Shown: positions 1 to 7,017 of the stretch, piece by piece | Position numbering within the stretch: the stretch's first letter is position 1 | How the letters are laid out: each line of letters starts with the position of its first letter | Assembly (NCBI GenBank): GCA_964404595.1 | Contig: CAYOKQ010000014.1 | Span: forward strand, 1-31,628 | Length of the DNA: 31,628 nucleotides | From: CAYJXA01 sp964404595 | GTDB lineage: Archaea; Nanobdellota; Nanobdellia; Woesearchaeales; GW2011-AR9 | Reading direction: 5' to 3' | Program-made: the position numbers and the translations under genes | Notes under the pieces: generated by a model | The model's input: the letters and a program-made list of their open reading frames with translations, nothing else | What the model was told of the DNA's origin: nothing | Databases searched by the model: none

Positions 1-175
1 CGATACCCTTGCCATCAGCTATTGATTCCGCTATTCCATCATTCAATGACCATAAAACTATTTCAGCTATGCGAGCATCTCGTGATTCCTGAAAAGCTCG
101 CCCACATTTTGATCTGTTAATCCAGCCCACCAAAGGATGATTATTAATTAGTTGCCGTAAAGTTATTCCAGTCAT
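1..175 (-). CDS. Hypothetical protein, N-terminal part only
   Basis: The frame is open from an ATG at 175 to the window edge and gives 58 residues beginning MTGITLRQLINNHPLVGW, with GRAFQESRDARIAEIVLW further on. I do not recognise the family. The start is supported by a GAGAGG Shine-Dalgarno-like run at 185-190 and a TATA-like box at 211-220 on the same strand. It is divergent from the ATPase gene at 378, and its start codon lies inside a GTACAT-N4-ATG site that resembles the two sites before that ATPase, so shared regulation is possible. The rest of the gene lies outside the window. Confidence 0.5.
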   Translation of the reverse strand, partial: MTGITLRQLINNHPLVGWINRSKCGRAFQESRDARIAEIVLWSLNDGIAESIADGKGI

Positions 176-185
176 TTTAATGTAC
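170..185 (-). promoter_or_regulatory. Operator-like half-palindrome, site C
   Basis: On the minus strand this reads GTACAT-TAAA-ATGACT. The left half matches the perfect palindrome at 360-375, and the site covers the start codon of the minus-strand gene. A role as a binding site is inferred from similarity only. Confidence 0.3.
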
Positions 186-210
186 CTCTCATTTTTGTTC
201 GGTTTTTGAT

Positions 211-220
211 GTTTATATCC
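211..220 (-). promoter_or_regulatory. TATA-like box for the minus-strand gene at 175
   Basis: Minus-strand GGATATAAAC is centred about 40 nt before the ATG at 175. That would place the transcript start near 189 and leave a short leader containing the GAGAGG motif. Confidence 0.35.
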
Positions 221-326
221 CTCAAAATCATCCTTCTATATAAACTTTTCGCTACTATTCAGTGGTTCTTTAAATTCTTGCCCAAATCTCACTTTATTTC
301 AAAGAGGAAAGTCACCATTTAAACAA

Positions 327-342
327 GTACATCAAAATGTCC
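327..342 (+). promoter_or_regulatory. Operator-like imperfect palindrome, site A
   Basis: Reads GTACAT-CAAA-ATGTCC. It lies 33 bp upstream of the perfect copy at 360-375, about three helical turns. Both copies are preceded by AAACAA, so the 12-mer AAACAAGTACAT occurs at 321-332 and again at 354-365. Confidence 0.4.
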
Positions 343-346
343 ACAA

Positions 347-357
347 AATTTATAAAC
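347..357 (+). promoter_or_regulatory. TATA-like box of the ATPase-gnd operon
   Basis: AATTTATAAAC is centred 26 bp before the ATG at 378, the spacing expected if transcription starts at or near the start codon. The perfect palindrome at 360-375 sits between box and start, where a bound repressor would block initiation. Confidence 0.55.
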
Positions 358-359
358 AA

Positions 360-375
360 GTACATTATAATGTAC
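360..375 (+). promoter_or_regulatory. Perfect palindrome between TATA box and start codon, site B
   Basis: GTACATTATAATGTAC is its own reverse complement over all 16 bp and ends two bases before the ATG at 378. Its position and the related site A suggest an operator for a dimeric regulator; the regulator is not identified. Confidence 0.5.
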
Positions 376-377
376 AT

Positions 378-1658
378 ATGGAACGAAGAAAACTTGAAGA
401 AATGAATCATTGGTGGTTTACCAAGAAGGTGGATCCTCAGTTGGCTCTCTCCTTTAAAAGAGATATATATGGTTCACTCATAACCTCATTAGATCAACGA
501 TTTATAATTGCACTTGTAGGCCTGCGCCGTATCGGCAAGACTACCTTGCTTTATCAGCTTATTCAACACCTTATTGACCAAAATGTACCTGTGGAAAATA
601 TTGTTTTCTTCTCCTTCGACGAAACCGCAGCAACGTTAGCTGATATGCTCCAAACCTATCAGGAAATTCAACAAAAGAATTTACGTGAAGAACGCATCTA
701 CATATTTCTTGATGAAATTCAAAAGCACGATAACTGGGAAAACGAACTTAAAAAATATTATGACCTTTATCCAAAAATGAAGTTAATCATTAGCGGTTCT
801 GAATCACTCTTTATCAGAAAGAAAACCAAAGAAACATTAGCCGGAAGGATTTTTGAGTACAAATTGACCCCATTTATATTCTCAGAATATCTGCGCTTGC
901 ACCAAATAGAAAAGAAATACGAAAGTAGGGCTGTGGATGCATTCCAAAAGTTTATACTAATAGGTGGCTTTCCAGAAACATTTTCACTCAACGAGAAAGA
1001 TTTTCGAGAGTACATCCGCTCGCTGGTTGTAGACAAAATTATTTATAAAGATATTCCTAAAATATTTAATTTAGAAGATCCTGAATTTTTAGGAATATTG
1101 CTGGAATTAGTCTCCACAAATCCAGGTCTGCAAATAGACTATCAATCGTTAAGCCAGCAATTTGGAAAAGATCGTAGAGTTATCAAAAATTATTTTTCTT
1201 ACCTTCAATCTTCTTTTTTAGTGGTCTTCTTAGGAAATTACCGCAAAGGAAAAACAGCCAGTTTGCGCAAGAAAAAAAAGGCCTATCCAACTGACATTGC
1301 TTTTTGTACATTATATTCTGGACAAAATCAGGCTATTTTTGTTGGAAAAGTTATAGAGACTCTCATAGTTAATAGCCTATCAGCAAAAGATTTCTGGAAA
1401 AATGGAACTGAAATAGATATTATTCACCATGATTTTCCGATTGAAGTTAAATATCAAGAGCAAATTAGTCCTTCTGACTGGAAACCGCTGCTCAGTTTCA
1501 TGCGAAAATTTGGGAAAAAAATAGGGATATTAATCACAAAAAATCACGATCAAGAAATACAAGAAGAAGAGGGCATTATTAAATTAATTCCTGCATGGAG
1601 ATTTATATTAAACTTTAATGGTTCAATTGAAAATATAGTTACGGAGGTTAAAAAATGA
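378..1658 (+). CDS. AAA+ ATPase with C-terminal nuclease-like domain (COG1373/DUF4143 type)
   Basis: A predicted P-loop ATPase of 426 residues. The Walker A motif is GLRRIGKTT at residues 48-56 and Walker B is IYIFLDEIQ at 107-115. The sensor-like ISGSESLF follows near 136. The C-terminal part fits the DUF4143/PD-(D/E)XK-like region seen in this family: EIDII then PIEVKY with E356 and K358. Biochemical roles in the family are mostly unknown; such ATPases are widespread in archaea, often as mobile or toxin-like accessory genes. The start fits a leaderless transcript from the TATA box at 347-357. The stop overlaps the ATG of the phosphogluconate dehydrogenase gene by 4 nt (ATGA), so the two are probably translationally coupled, an odd pairing. 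The gene looks AT-rich (by eye). Confidence 0.8.
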   Translation: MERRKLEEMNHWWFTKKVDPQLALSFKRDIYGSLITSLDQRFIIALVGLRRIGKTTLLYQLIQHLIDQNVPVENIVFFSFDETAATLADMLQTYQEIQQKNLREERIYIFLDEIQKHDNWENELKKYYDLYPKMKLIISGSESLFIRKKTKETLAGRIFEYKLTPFIFSEYLRLHQIEKKYESRAVDAFQKFILIGGFPETFSLNEKDFREYIRSLVVDKIIYKDIPKIFNLEDPEFLGILLELVSTNPGLQIDYQSLSQQFGKDRRVIKNYFSYLQSSFLVVFLGNYRKGKTASLRKKKKAYPTDIAFCTLYSGQNQAIFVGKVIETLIVNSLSAKDFWKNGTEIDIIHHDFPIEVKYQEQISPSDWKPLLSFMRKFGKKIGILITKNHDQEIQEEEGIIKLIPAWRFILNFNGSIENIVTEVKK

Positions 1659-2545
1659 AACTTGGCTTTATCGGACTTGGACGAATGGGACTTAACATGG
1701 TCTTTAATCTTGTAGATCATAAACATCAGGTAGTGGCATACAATCGATCACCAGAACCTATCGAAGAAGCAGCGCAGTATGGCGCCATTCCAGCACATTC
1801 ATTGAAAGAACTAATAGACAAACTTCCTTCTCCCAAAATTGTCTGGATCATGATCAAATCCGGGCAGCCAGTGGATGATATGATTGCGCAGCTCGTTCTC
1901 CTCTTACAGAAAGGCGATATTATTATCGACGGCGGCAATTCCTATTTTGAAGATTCAAAAAGAAGATATACAGAATTAAAGAAACAAGGGATCCATTTCC
2001 TCGATTGCGGAACATCTGGTGGAATGGAAGGAGCAAGGCACGGCGCCTGCATGATGGTTGGGGGAGATAAAGACATTTTTCAGAAAGTGGAAATCTTATT
2101 TCGAGATATGTGTGTTAATGATGGCTATGGCTACATGGGCTCAACCGGAGCTGGCCATTTTGTCAAAGGGATCCATAATGGCATTGAATACGGCATGATG
2201 CAGGCCATTGCCGAAGGTATGCAGGCAGTGAAGAATGCTTCTTTTGGGACGGATGTGAAAACAGCAATTAACGTGTACGCGCATGGGAGTATCGTGCAGA
2301 GCAGATTGGTGGATTGGCTTAAAGAAGCATATGAGGAAGGGCTGGTCGATAAAGTAGAAGGCACTGTGCCCAAAGGTGAAACGGAAGAGGAGATGGAAAA
2401 ATTGGAGAAATTAGCAGAAATGCCTGTTCTTCATACCGCGCGCATGATGCGGGTGCAGACCAGAGGCAAGCCAAGTTATGCTGGAAAATTGCTGGCAGCG
2501 ATGCGCTTTAAGTTCGGCGGGCATAAAGTGGTGGAGAAGAGGTAG
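1655..2545 (+). CDS. gnd: 6-phosphogluconate dehydrogenase, short decarboxylating form
   Basis: Oxidises 6-phosphogluconate and decarboxylates it to ribulose-5-phosphate. The N-terminal Rossmann motif is GLGRMGLNM (residues 7-15), followed by DGGNSYFEDS, then the substrate-binding CGTSGGMEGARHG and the catalytic GHFVKGIHNGIEYG with K171, N175 and E178. At 296 residues it matches the short, roughly 300-residue class found in some bacteria and archaea, not the 470-residue class; several short enzymes use NAD, but cofactor choice is not decided here. It is coupled to the upstream ATPase by a 4-nt overlap, and AACG-GAGG at 1640-1645 may act as ribosome binding site. Its substrate would come from the lactonase at 3071-3751; its product feeds the epimerase and isomerase at 4.2-5.3 kb. 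Confidence 0.93.
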   Translation: MKLGFIGLGRMGLNMVFNLVDHKHQVVAYNRSPEPIEEAAQYGAIPAHSLKELIDKLPSPKIVWIMIKSGQPVDDMIAQLVLLLQKGDIIIDGGNSYFEDSKRRYTELKKQGIHFLDCGTSGGMEGARHGACMMVGGDKDIFQKVEILFRDMCVNDGYGYMGSTGAGHFVKGIHNGIEYGMMQAIAEGMQAVKNASFGTDVKTAINVYAHGSIVQSRLVDWLKEAYEEGLVDKVEGTVPKGETEEEMEKLEKLAEMPVLHTARMMRVQTRGKPSYAGKLLAAMRFKFGGHKVVEKR

Positions 2546-2605
2546 AAAAGATTATCTTCCAGCAGCTATATCTATTTAAATTAGTAGAGATTACTCTGAA
2601 GTAAA

Positions 2606-2998
2606 ATGTTGACCGGCGGCAATGGAGAAATATATATTGATTGTAGAGTACCAAATCCTATTTTTATAAGATTAAGCCCCAGAGTTACAACTGTTCAACT
2701 CTCTGGTATTGAAACTATATTACAGCCACATATCACAGAAAAGGTATATCTTGATTCTAAAATAAGTGCTCTGAGAGTTAGCGTTTCATTTTTAGGAGAT
2801 GTTCAGAGATTAAAAAAAGATTTGCAAAAGTATCATCAAGCTATAAATCGGATTTATGAATTTCCTATTCCTGACAGTACCTTAAGAGGTTATAAACCAG
2901 CTTTAAAGGAAGCTGCAGAAAGATTTCATCAGGAATTATCTAATACGGCAGAAGAAAGATATTCTTTTCAAAAAGGAAGACATCTAAGGTATTATTAA
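2606..2998 (+). CDS. Hypothetical protein
   Basis: An open frame of 130 residues beginning MLTGGNGEIYIDCRVPNP. I do not recognise it. The N-terminal half looks beta-rich (IYIDCRV, VTTVQLSGIET, LRVSVSFLG) and the C-terminal half helical and charged (RLKKDLQKYHQAINRIYEF, ALKEAAERFHQEL). There is no signal peptide or membrane segment. It lies 60 nt after gnd on the same strand, with TATA-like TATTTAAATT at 2572-2581 that gives it a possible promoter of its own about 29 bp before the ATG. It is AT-rich. The possibility that it is a recently acquired or lineage-specific gene is an inference. Confidence 0.55.
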   Translation: MLTGGNGEIYIDCRVPNPIFIRLSPRVTTVQLSGIETILQPHITEKVYLDSKISALRVSVSFLGDVQRLKKDLQKYHQAINRIYEFPIPDSTLRGYKPALKEAAERFHQELSNTAEERYSFQKGRHLRYY

Positions 2999-3032
2999 TT
3001 TCCATTAAATTATATCAAGTTAACTGCGCTAC

Positions 3033-3042
3033 TTTTAAATAT
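3033..3042 (+). promoter_or_regulatory. TATA-like box of the lactonase gene
   Basis: TTTTAAATAT lies about 33 bp before the ATG at 3071. The implied transcript start near 3064 lies after the alternative TTG start at 3053, which argues for the ATG. Confidence 0.4.
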
Positions 3043-3070
3043 CCTATTCTCTTTGTTCACAAATACCCTC

Positions 3071-3751
3071 ATGAACCTCCTCTCCTGCCAAACCTACGAA
3101 GAACTTAGCACCACAGCAGCTGCACTTCTCACTCAAAAGATAAGCGAAACTATCGCCAAAAAAAGTACCTGCATTCTAGGTATTCCCGGAGGCACAAGTG
3201 TTGCCGGCATCTTCACGCAACTAAAATCAGCCGACATTCCCTGGAACAAAGTCCATATTTTCTGGGTAGATGAACGCCTTGTTCCGTTAACAGATAAAGA
3301 TAGTAATTATCGTCTGGCCAAAGAATTATTCCTTGATGAATTGATTCAAAAGAAAAAGATTCCTCCAGAAAATATTCATCCTTTTAATTTCAAAAAAGGC
3401 ATTGCAGCATATGAACAAGAACTGAAAAGGTACGGCGGCGTTTATGATATCTGCCTCTTTGGTGTGGGAGAAGACGGGCATATTGCCGCATTATTTTCGC
3501 AGCATCATTCTATCACTGATAAAGCCACTTATTTTCTAACAATGACTGATTCTCCCAAGCCGCCCCCGCAGAGAATGACTATGTCAGCTACTTTAGTACA
3601 GAAAGCAGCAGTAGCAATAGTGCTCTTTTTGGGAGAATCAAAAAGCAATGCCTTTGAAAGGTTCAAGAGCCAGAACATACCCTTGCTCGAGTGCCCGGCA
3701 AAATTGGTACAGGCAGTACCTGACGCATACGTGATAACAAATCTGCCATAA
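3071..3751 (+). CDS. pgl: 6-phosphogluconolactonase
   Basis: Hydrolyses 6-phosphogluconolactone to 6-phosphogluconate, the substrate of Gnd. The SugarP_isomerase/NagB-like fold is shown by ILGIPGGTSVAGIF, VHIFWVDERLVP and the active-site stretch GVGEDGHIAALFS. Length (226 residues) is normal for bacterial DevB/Pgl proteins. The frame can start at a TTG at 3053, adding MFTNTL, but the ATG at 3071 fits the TATA-like box better. NagB (glucosamine-6-phosphate deaminase) belongs to the same fold, but the DERLVP and GEDGHIA motifs and the location beside gnd favour Pgl. No zwf or other glucose-6-phosphate dehydrogenase is visible in the window to supply the lactone. Confidence 0.88.
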   Translation: MNLLSCQTYEELSTTAAALLTQKISETIAKKSTCILGIPGGTSVAGIFTQLKSADIPWNKVHIFWVDERLVPLTDKDSNYRLAKELFLDELIQKKKIPPENIHPFNFKKGIAAYEQELKRYGGVYDICLFGVGEDGHIAALFSQHHSITDKATYFLTMTDSPKPPPQRMTMSATLVQKAAVAIVLFLGESKSNAFERFKSQNIPLLECPAKLVQAVPDAYVITNLP

Positions 3752-3762
3752 TTTTTATATAG
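3752..3762 (+). promoter_or_regulatory. TATA-like box for the gene at 3786
   Basis: TTTTTATATAG is centred 29 bp before the ATG at 3786, which fits a leaderless transcript. Confidence 0.45.
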
Positions 3763-3785
3763 AGGAGCACCCTAGCACTCTAACT

Positions 3786-4205
3786 ATGGATCAAGAAGGG
3801 CGTGAAATAAACTATCTTACCCACTACCTGGGGCTTACGGCGATGTATTTTCTGCAAGGTCAGCCGTCAGATTTATTATGTAACTATGCCGATTATGAAA
3901 AAGTGCATGGGTTGGATATTCCTCGATACCGCGATGCCTGCATCCAAGTGCAAGACATTGTCCGCAGCGCTGCATCGCAGAATTTGACAGGATCATATGG
4001 TTTGCTGTACTTGGCTGCCCAATTGCAAGAAAGAAATACGGAAGGAACAGGTGCAGCATTATTTTACTTAGAGCATGCTTTATGCGCGAGGATAATCATA
4101 AATTCTCGGCCCCATATTCTGGAAACAAGAACTGAAGCAGAATTAGAGGCCACCAAAACAGCATTAGAAGGCATCGTTGCGCTGCGCAGAAGGAGAGCTG
4201 CTTAA
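3786..4205 (+). CDS. Hypothetical helical protein
   Basis: A 139-residue protein beginning MDQEGREINYLTHYLG. I do not recognise the family. Predicted character is almost entirely alpha-helical, with Ala/Leu-rich amphipathic stretches (YGLLYLAAQLQERN, GAALFYLEHALCARI, ATKTALEGIVALRRRR) and a basic C-terminal end. There is no signal peptide or clear membrane helix, so a soluble helical-bundle protein is the best guess. It converges with the epimerase gene, sharing 4 nt at 4202-4205. A TATA-like box at the right distance supports the start. Confidence 0.6.
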   Translation: MDQEGREINYLTHYLGLTAMYFLQGQPSDLLCNYADYEKVHGLDIPRYRDACIQVQDIVRSAASQNLTGSYGLLYLAAQLQERNTEGTGAALFYLEHALCARIIINSRPHILETRTEAELEATKTALEGIVALRRRRAA

Positions 4206-4828
4206 TCCAAAGCCCGCCTTAACTCATTCATCGCCTTCTTTGGATTATCACTTTCTGTCACATATGATCCCGACACAAACAAATCTGCCCCTGCCCTTTG
4301 TGCGCCCCGAATCGTTTTCGGATTCATCCCCCCATCGACAATTACTTTTATGTTTGGATTTATCTTCTTAATTTGTTTTATCTTTTTTAATTCAGAGGTC
4401 AGGTATTTATTGCCGTAAAATCCAGGATGTACGGTTAAAATAAGCACGTAATCAAGATAGGGAAGATGCTCTTGCAGATGTCTTGCCGTAGTTTGCGGTA
4501 AAATAGCAAAGGCTACTTTCTTCTTCATCTTCTTCATCCATAAGATATAACGGGAATGATAATGGATTGCTTCAAAATGAGGGATGAATAAATCTATTTT
4601 GTGTAAATTTTTTTTGATCCATGCTTCCGGCTTTTGGATCATCAGATGGGCTTGATACGTGTAATACTTGCTCAGTTTGAATGGAAATTCTAAAGAACGA
4701 TTGGGAGCAAATTTTCCATCCACCACATCTAAATGCAAAGTTTTAGCTGCACCTTTCAACTTTTTTAATTCCGCATCAAGCTCACGCTGGTTCTTGGCAA
4801 TGATAGAGGGAAAAATAAATTGGCTCAT
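4202..4828 (-). CDS. rpe: Ribulose-phosphate 3-epimerase
   Basis: Interconverts ribulose-5-phosphate and xylulose-5-phosphate. The TIM-barrel signature residues are present: S8 in FPSII, H32 and D34 in HLDVVDGKFAPN, H61 in AHLMIQ, the loop VHPGFYGN in place of the usual MxVNPGFGGQ, and D165 in VDGGMN. The phosphate-binding end reads AGADLFVSGSYV. At 208 residues it is slightly shorter than the usual 220. Lys-rich stretches around residues 93-104 and 148-157 are unusual. The start overlaps the rpiB stop by 4 nt (ATGA), with GAGGAGCA as ribosome binding site, so rpiB and rpe are one transcriptional unit and consume the same ribulose-5-phosphate made by Gnd. Confidence 0.9.
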   Translation of the reverse strand: MSQFIFPSIIAKNQRELDAELKKLKGAAKTLHLDVVDGKFAPNRSLEFPFKLSKYYTYQAHLMIQKPEAWIKKNLHKIDLFIPHFEAIHYHSRYILWMKKMKKKVAFAILPQTTARHLQEHLPYLDYVLILTVHPGFYGNKYLTSELKKIKQIKKINPNIKVIVDGGMNPKTIRGAQRAGADLFVSGSYVTESDNPKKAMNELRRALD

Positions 4829-5274
4829 CTGTGCTCCTCTAATTTTTTTATCTTATTGATCCTTCGCATGTGCCTAAATTCTCCTGAAAAAGGTGTATTT
4901 AAGAATAGTCCGATCATTTTCTTTGCTTTCATCAGTGTGAAAAACCAGCCAGAGAGGCAAATAATATTGGCATCCTCATGTTTTCGCGATAAAACCGCTT
5001 CTTTTGGATCGTAAGGGGCAACTGCCCGTATGCCTTTGATTTTATTGGCAGCAATGCAGACTCCCTGCGCTGAGCCGCAGAGCAAAATACCAAAAGCTCC
5101 ATTTTTTGCAACTTTTTTAGCGACCTTGGCGGCATAGTCGGGGTAATCATCGCTTGGCCGTAACTTGGCATCGCCCAAATCTTGAAAAGGAATCTTCTGT
5201 TTGACGAGCCATTTTTTTATCTTTTCTTTGAGCGCAAAGCCGGCATGGTCTGCTCCTAAGTAGATTGGTTTCAT
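4825..5274 (-). CDS. rpiB: Ribose-5-phosphate isomerase B
   Basis: Interconverts ribulose-5-phosphate and ribose-5-phosphate. The RpiB/LacAB family is shown by YLGADHAGFALKEKI (D9, H10), the active-site Cys66 in LLCGSAQGVCIAANK and RKHEDANI with H99. It has the family's usual length of about 149. Allose-6-phosphate isomerase is possible in this family, but the adjacent rpe supports the pentose role. Most archaea use the unrelated RpiA, so RpiB suggests acquisition from bacteria. The start ATG has GAGGTGG five bases upstream and also a TATA-like GTATAAAG near 5295; the gene lies 40 nt after the aldolase gene and may be co-transcribed with it. Confidence 0.92.
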   Translation of the reverse strand: MKPIYLGADHAGFALKEKIKKWLVKQKIPFQDLGDAKLRPSDDYPDYAAKVAKKVAKNGAFGILLCGSAQGVCIAANKIKGIRAVAPYDPKEAVLSRKHEDANIICLSGWFFTLMKAKKMIGLFLNTPFSGEFRHMRRINKIKKLEEHR

Positions 5275-5314
5275 GGTCCCACCTCAAATCTTTATACTGA
5301 GTAATTTTTAATAT

Positions 5315-6228
5315 TTACGCTTTCCCGACGCTTCCAAATAGCTTTATTCTCTGTTCGGCCACTTTTTGTATATAATCTCTTGCTGGCCTTAAAATATGTC
5401 TGGGATCGAAATCGGAAGGATCATTCAAAATTGTCTTTCGCACTCCGGCATCAAAGGCAATCCGCAAATCGGTATCAGTGTTGATCTTGCATATTCCGTT
5501 CTTGATTGCTTCTTTTATTTGCGCATCGGGAACTCCTTGCACACCTTTGAGATGTGCGCCATATTTTTCCGCTTCTTTCACAGCTGATAATGGAACACAG
5601 CTCGCCCCATGCAATACCAGCGGAATTTTGACTTTCCTCTTTACTTCATGTAAAATATCCATCCGTAAATGAGCTTTTCCCGTAAATTTAAATGCTCCAT
5701 GACTTGTACCAATAGCAATCGCTAAAAAATCACATCTGGTTCTGTGGACAAATTCCTGTGCTTTGGCCGGATCGGTATAGAGAATATTTCTCGATTTTAC
5801 GGTATCTTCGACGCCGCCGATGGTTCCAAGCTCTGCTTCCACTAAAATTCCTTTTTTGTGGGCCATCTGCACTGCTTTTTTTGTCAATGCGATATTCTTC
5901 TCAAAATTTTCATGTGAGGCATCGATCATGACTGAGGAATAGCCTAGTTGAATAGCTTTCTGAATGATGTTCAGATCTTTGCCGTGATCCAGATGCAGGG
6001 CGATAGGAATATTTACTTGTTCTGACGCTGTTTTTGCCAGCGCATACAAGTATTCCATGCCAGCATATTCAATTGCGCCTTCGGATGTAGCCAAGATGAT
6101 GGGGGATTGTAATNNNNNNNNNNCTGCGCAATTGCCTGCACCATCTCCATATTATTGATATTAAAATGGCCTACGGCATAGTTTCCTCGTTGGGCTTTAT
6201 GAAGAATGGATTTTGTGGATGTGAACAT
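5315..6228 (-). CDS. fba: Class II fructose-bisphosphate aldolase, interrupted by assembly gap
   Basis: Cleaves fructose-1,6-bisphosphate to dihydroxyacetone phosphate and glyceraldehyde-3-phosphate, or runs in reverse. Zinc-enzyme motifs are HLDHGKD, MIDASHENFEKN, VEAELGTIGGVED, GTSHGAF, LVLHGASCVP and INTDTDLRIAF. The true N-terminus lies beyond the Ns: MFTSTKSILHKAQRGNYAVG from the ATG at 6228, preceded by AGAGGT. The N-terminal frame ends in AIAQ and the other side resumes as LQSPIILATSEGA, which is the normal order for this family. The two frames fit if 11 bases, not 10, are missing, giving 915 nt and 304 residues. A tagatose-bisphosphate aldolase is a related alternative. Most archaea use class I aldolases, so this suggests transfer. 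Confidence 0.88.
6114..6123. other. Assembly gap (ten Ns) inside the aldolase gene
   Basis: Ten unknown bases split the aldolase reading frame. Frame arithmetic requires a missing length of 2 modulo 3, and 11 gives the four-residue segment expected between AIAQ and LQSP, so the gap length is a placeholder and not biology. Confidence 0.95.
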
Positions 6229-6278
6229 GAGGACCTCTTTTGTGTAGAGAAACAGATTATACTTTTTATACTTTCCCT

Positions 6279-6938
6279 TTATGGAGATAATCCTAATCCC
6301 AGCATTCGCTGCACATATCCAATTCTTTTATATTCGATCTTGGCCAATTCCAAACATGGTTCCAAGTACCAATGAGAAGGAATACCTTGCACTATTCCTT
6401 GAAAACCTAGACTAAACAATTTTTTCTCAAAGAGTACAAGATTTGCCTTTCCTGCAATCGGTTTTAATTTATGGTCGTTTTCAAAACTAAAACCAAGCCG
6501 ATAATTAGTTTCCGGGATGATAAAGGCTTTTCTAAAGGCGTAATCTCGTTCCAAGTGAGGGAATAAATCAGTATTCCTAACCATCTTTCCTTTCTTTTGT
6601 TCTAATGAATTAATGTAATCATCAAATCCAGCTCTAGCTAATAATTCCAGCGCGACGGGCGTGACTTCTCTACTGGCATTATACATTTGAACATTTACCT
6701 CAGAATCATATTCTGCTTTCCAAAATACTTTCCCTTCATAGGGAATGTAATCATTTCCTACCTTAAATTCTTGGGCAACTCTCTCTGGAAGGCAGGGATT
6801 GTTCCATTTGGAATTCTTTTTATCACAGAAAAGTTCACCAGTTTCGCCAAAAAAGGAAAATGCGGGAATACGAGGTGGTAATACTTTTTTTATATCTTTG
6901 ATGAGAAGATACGGGTAATCAAGAACATTTTGCTTCAT
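6279..6938 (-). CDS. Hypothetical protein
   Basis: A soluble-looking 219-residue protein beginning MKQNVLDYPYLLIKDIKK. I do not recognise the family. It has many aromatic residues (AFSFFGETGELFCDKK, YIPYEGKVFWKAEYD, IPSHWYLEP) and mixed alpha/beta character, with no signal peptide and no membrane segment. Its ATG lies 79 nt after the bicupin gene on the same strand and 50 nt before the aldolase start, so it sits between a regulator/cupin pair and the sugar enzymes. A TATA-like TTATTAAAG near 6970 may give it its own promoter. No catalytic motif is evident and no function is proposed. Confidence 0.65.
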   Translation of the reverse strand: MKQNVLDYPYLLIKDIKKVLPPRIPAFSFFGETGELFCDKKNSKWNNPCLPERVAQEFKVGNDYIPYEGKVFWKAEYDSEVNVQMYNASREVTPVALELLARAGFDDYINSLEQKKGKMVRNTDLFPHLERDYAFRKAFIIPETNYRLGFSFENDHKLKPIAGKANLVLFEKKLFSLGFQGIVQGIPSHWYLEPCLELAKIEYKRIGYVQRMLGLGLSP

Positions 6939-7017
6939 TGGTTATTTAAAGGGATAGTACTTTAATAATGTTGCTCATCATTTTCCGAAATATCGCCATT
7001 TGATGTTGATTATAGCA

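Noticed and set aside
185..231. Minus-strand 18-codon leader frame whose stop overlaps the start of the gene at 175
   Set aside because: Its ATG is only about 10 nt from the next TATA-like sequence and no ribosome binding site is seen; chance is likely in AT-rich DNA.
5315..6228. Two separate broken aldolase genes or a natural frameshift
   Set aside because: The break coincides with ten Ns and is explained by a wrong gap length.
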